Shown here: positions 62,187 to 64,000 of the stretch, one piece after another
How the letters are laid out: every line of letters starts with the position of its first letter
Position numbering within the stretch: the first letter of the stretch is position 1
Source of the DNA: JAKPUX01 sp035353815
GTDB taxonomy: Bacteria > Zhuqueibacterota > Zhuqueibacteria > Residuimicrobiales > Residuimicrobiaceae
NCBI GenBank assembly: GCA_035353815.1
Contig: DAOQAG010000017.1
Coordinates: forward strand, 13,250-77,249
Direction: 5' to 3'
Length of the DNA stretch: 64,000 nucleotides
Notes under the pieces: model-generated
Databases searched by the model: none
Seen by the model: the letters and a program-made list of their open reading frames with translations, nothing else
Told to the model about the DNA's origin: nothing
Made by a program: the position numbers and the translations under genes

Positions 62187-62954
62187 ATGGCGCTGCAACC
62201 TGTTACCGTGATTCTCGTCCTGCTTATCCTGCTTCTGCTCAGTGCGATCAAGGTACTGCGTGAATATGAACGCGCAGTCATCTTCCGTCTCGGCCGCCTC
62301 GTCGGTTCACGCGGCCCGGGCATCTTTTTGCTCATCCCCTTCGTCGATCGTATGGTCAAGGTCAGTCTGCGCACCATCGCCCTGGACATTCCCCCGCAGG
62401 ATGTGATCACCAAGGATAATGTCTCCGTTAAAGTCAATGCGGTGCTCTATTTCCGTGTCATCGATCCTTCCAAAGCGGTCGTGATGGTGGAGGATTACCT
62501 CTACGCCACCTCGCAGCTTGCCCAGACCACCTTGCGCTCGATCCTCGGCCAGGCGGAACTGGACGATCTCCTTGCCGAACGCGAAAAGCTCAACCACGAA
62601 CTGCAGACCATTATTGACAGCCAGACGGAACCCTGGGGCATCAAGGTCAGCCTGGTCGAGGTCAAACATGTCGATCTCCCCCAGGAGATGCAGCGGGCCA
62701 TGGCTAAACAGGCCGAGGCCGAACGGGAACGCCGCGCCAAGGTGATCCATGCCAACGGCGAATTTCAGGCCTCCAAAACCCTCGCCAAAGCTGCGGAGAT
62801 CATGGCGGAACATCCGCAATCACTGCAGTTGCGCTACCTGCAGACCTTGAGCGAGATTGCCACGGAAAACAACTCAACCATCGTTTTCCCCCTGCCGCTG
62901 GACATGATCAAGCCATTTCTGAAAATGCTGCCCGAAGACAAAAAGAACGGATAG
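62187..62954 (+). CDS. Slipin, SPFH/stomatin-like membrane protein
   Basis: 255 residues: one N-terminal helix (VTVILVLLILLLLSAI), then the SPFH domain (EYERAVIFRLGRLVGSRGPGI, IPPQDVITKDNVSVKVNAVLY, VVMVEDYLYATSQLAQTTLR) and a charged helix (QRAMAKQAEAERERRAKVI) for oligomerisation. It forms membrane microdomain scaffolds and is the likely partner or substrate of the upstream NfeD protease. GAGGAGG precedes the ATG. Ends at a terminator. Confidence 0.94.
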   Translation: MALQPVTVILVLLILLLLSAIKVLREYERAVIFRLGRLVGSRGPGIFLLIPFVDRMVKVSLRTIALDIPPQDVITKDNVSVKVNAVLYFRVIDPSKAVVMVEDYLYATSQLAQTTLRSILGQAELDDLLAEREKLNHELQTIIDSQTEPWGIKVSLVEVKHVDLPQEMQRAMAKQAEAERERRAKVIHANGEFQASKTLAKAAEIMAEHPQSLQLRYLQTLSEIATENNSTIVFPLPLDMIKPFLKMLPEDKKNG

Positions 62955-62995
62955 CGCGGCCTTGCGCCGGTCAGACCGGCTTGCCGTTGGTGGAG

Positions 62996-63022
62996 AGGCG
63001 AATTTCGATTCGCCTTTCTTTT
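62996..63022 (+). terminator. Rho-independent terminator after the slipin gene
   Basis: AGGCGAAT-TTCG-ATTCGCCT followed by TTCTTTTT. Confidence 0.85.
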
Positions 63023-63049
63023 TGTTGATATTCAGGAGGATGCGCCGCC

Positions 63050-63937
63050 ATGCCGGAACTCTTTATCGGCCCTGCCGGATGGAATTATCCGGACTGGAAA
63101 GGAGTGGTCTATCCGCCACGGCTGCCGAGATCGGTCTCGGAACTGAATTTTCTCGCCGGGTATCTCGACCTGGTCGAGGTCAATAGTACCTTCTACCGTA
63201 TCCCGGCTGCGCACACCGCGATAAGTTGGCTGGAGCAGGTCCGGCATAATCCTCGTTTTCGCTTTATTCTCAAGCTGTGGCAGGGCTTTACCCACGAAGG
63301 CCGGCCGGCTGATGCCGCTGAAATGGGTTCCTTCAAACATTTGCTGGAGCCGCTGCAGCAGGACTCCAGATTGCTGACCATCCTGGTCCAGTTCCCATGG
63401 AGCTGCAAACGGAGCGGCGAGAATCTGATCGTGCTGGACAAGATCGTCAAGGCGCTAGCTCCGGCGCCCTGCCATGCCGAGTTCCGTCACTCCTCCTGGC
63501 ACACTCCGGAAGTACTCACCTACTTGCGCGATCATGGCATCGGCTGGGTGAACATTGATCAGCCGGTCATTGGGGCCTCCCTGGGGCCGACCCGGGATCG
63601 AACCAGCTCGCTGGCCTACTTTCGTTTTCATGGCCGAAATTACGCCCACTGGTTTCGTGAGGGGGCAGGCCGCGATCAACGCTACGACTATCATTATTCG
63701 CTCAAGGAACTCTCCGAATGGCTGCCCCCAATTCAGGAAAACCTTGAACAATCAGACAAAACCATCGTTATCTTCAATAACCACTTCAAGGGCCAGGCCT
63801 TCGCCAACTGCCTGCAACTTTTAGCTCTGCTCACCGACAGCAAACCGGCGATTCCGGAACCGCTGGCCGCTAACTTTCCCGAATTACGCGCCATCGGAAC
63901 CCTGCCGCCTATCCAGGGCACTCTCCCCCTTTTTTAA
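63050..63937 (+). CDS. DUF72 family protein (YecE-like)
   Basis: 295 residues, a TIM-barrel-like DUF72 protein: IGPAGWNYPDWKGVVYPP at the start, LVEVNSTFYRIP, FILKLWQGFTHEGR, LVQFPWSCKRS, HAEFRHSSWHTPEV and YFRFHGRNYAHWF, ending with FNNHFKGQAFANCLQLLAL. Function is unknown; the conserved acidic and aromatic residues suggest a hydrolase or ligand-binding role. AGGAGG precedes the ATG. It stands alone after the slipin terminator; the last 63 bases of the window contain no feature I can support. Confidence 0.92.
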   Translation: MPELFIGPAGWNYPDWKGVVYPPRLPRSVSELNFLAGYLDLVEVNSTFYRIPAAHTAISWLEQVRHNPRFRFILKLWQGFTHEGRPADAAEMGSFKHLLEPLQQDSRLLTILVQFPWSCKRSGENLIVLDKIVKALAPAPCHAEFRHSSWHTPEVLTYLRDHGIGWVNIDQPVIGASLGPTRDRTSSLAYFRFHGRNYAHWFREGAGRDQRYDYHYSLKELSEWLPPIQENLEQSDKTIVIFNNHFKGQAFANCLQLLALLTDSKPAIPEPLAANFPELRAIGTLPPIQGTLPLF

Positions 63938-64000
63938 TCGCCAACTGAATCCTTTGCCGGCACTTCTCATCTAATATCCAAACACAACAGAGAGGTCGAC

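Overview
The window is about 60% GC with dense, largely co-directional operons. It looks like an anaerobic Gram-negative bacterium of the Fibrobacterota-Chlorobiota-Bacteroidota (FCB) sphere, perhaps a Calditrichota/KSB1-like lineage. Supporting signs are a PorV-type barrel protein, a secreted beta-propeller protein ending in a FlgD/T9SS-like domain, OmpA proteins with calcium-binding repeats, and an energy metabolism built on [FeFe]-hydrogenases, c-type haem redox proteins and acyl-phosphate chemistry. The phylum is inferred from gene content only.

Left part (1-9.9 kb), minus strand apart from a truncated NagB/PIG-L gene at the edge. A respiratory operon runs leftward from a -24/-12 (sigma-54) promoter near 9.93 kb: two membrane-anchored GcvH-like proteins, a HybA-like ferredoxin, a HybB/NrfD membrane protein fused to a triheme cytochrome, and a third GcvH-like protein with a CPFD cysteine motif. 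None of the three GcvH-like domains keeps the lipoyl lysine. Next come a sensor kinase with two haem-binding motifs in its periplasmic domain, a sigma-54 response regulator, and an archaemetzincin. A 100-N gap inside one gene is flanked by the same 39 bases on both sides and is probably an assembly artefact.

Middle (10.3-37.5 kb), plus strand. A transglutaminase-like secreted protein and a sugar kinase precede two response regulators. One has a decayed kinase-like domain. The other is a sigma-54 activator, followed by a palindrome and a -24/-12 promoter in front of the first trimeric [FeFe]-hydrogenase (NuoE-, NuoF- and HydA-type subunits). A sensory hydrogenase fused to a histidine kinase, two receiver proteins and a receiver-PAS-kinase hybrid follow. 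Then comes a Mur-ligase/DRTGG/PHP/HATPase block leading into a second hydrogenase (HndABCD-like). Butyrate kinase, phosphate butyryltransferase, FtsH and an Hsp15-like S4 protein close the run.

Right part (37.5-64 kb). Glutamate dehydrogenase has a structured leader with a terminator. Housekeeping genes follow (purM, gpsA, usp, asnS, apt). A second butyrate kinase and phosphotransbutyrylase are separated by a VapBC/FitAB-like toxin-antitoxin pair that is translationally coupled to the second ptb. Then come the secreted propeller protein, a PorV-OmpA-AMIN fusion, and a secreted UshA-like protein whose gene has an in-frame TGA (Cys-Gly-Sec-Lys context) followed by a SECIS-like hairpin. A TSP3-repeat OmpA, a secreted glycogen-debranching-like glycosidase, a ComM-type AAA+ protein, a probable 6S RNA (minus strand), an NfeD protease, a slipin and a DUF72 protein complete the window.

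Together the genes describe a fermentative or anaerobically respiring cell. It disposes of electrons through two NAD(P)-linked hydrogenases, makes ATP from acyl-CoA (Ptb/Buk, twice), can deaminate glutamate, and watches redox or H2 state through a haem kinase and a hydrogenase-kinase. At least two operons appear to be driven by sigma-54.
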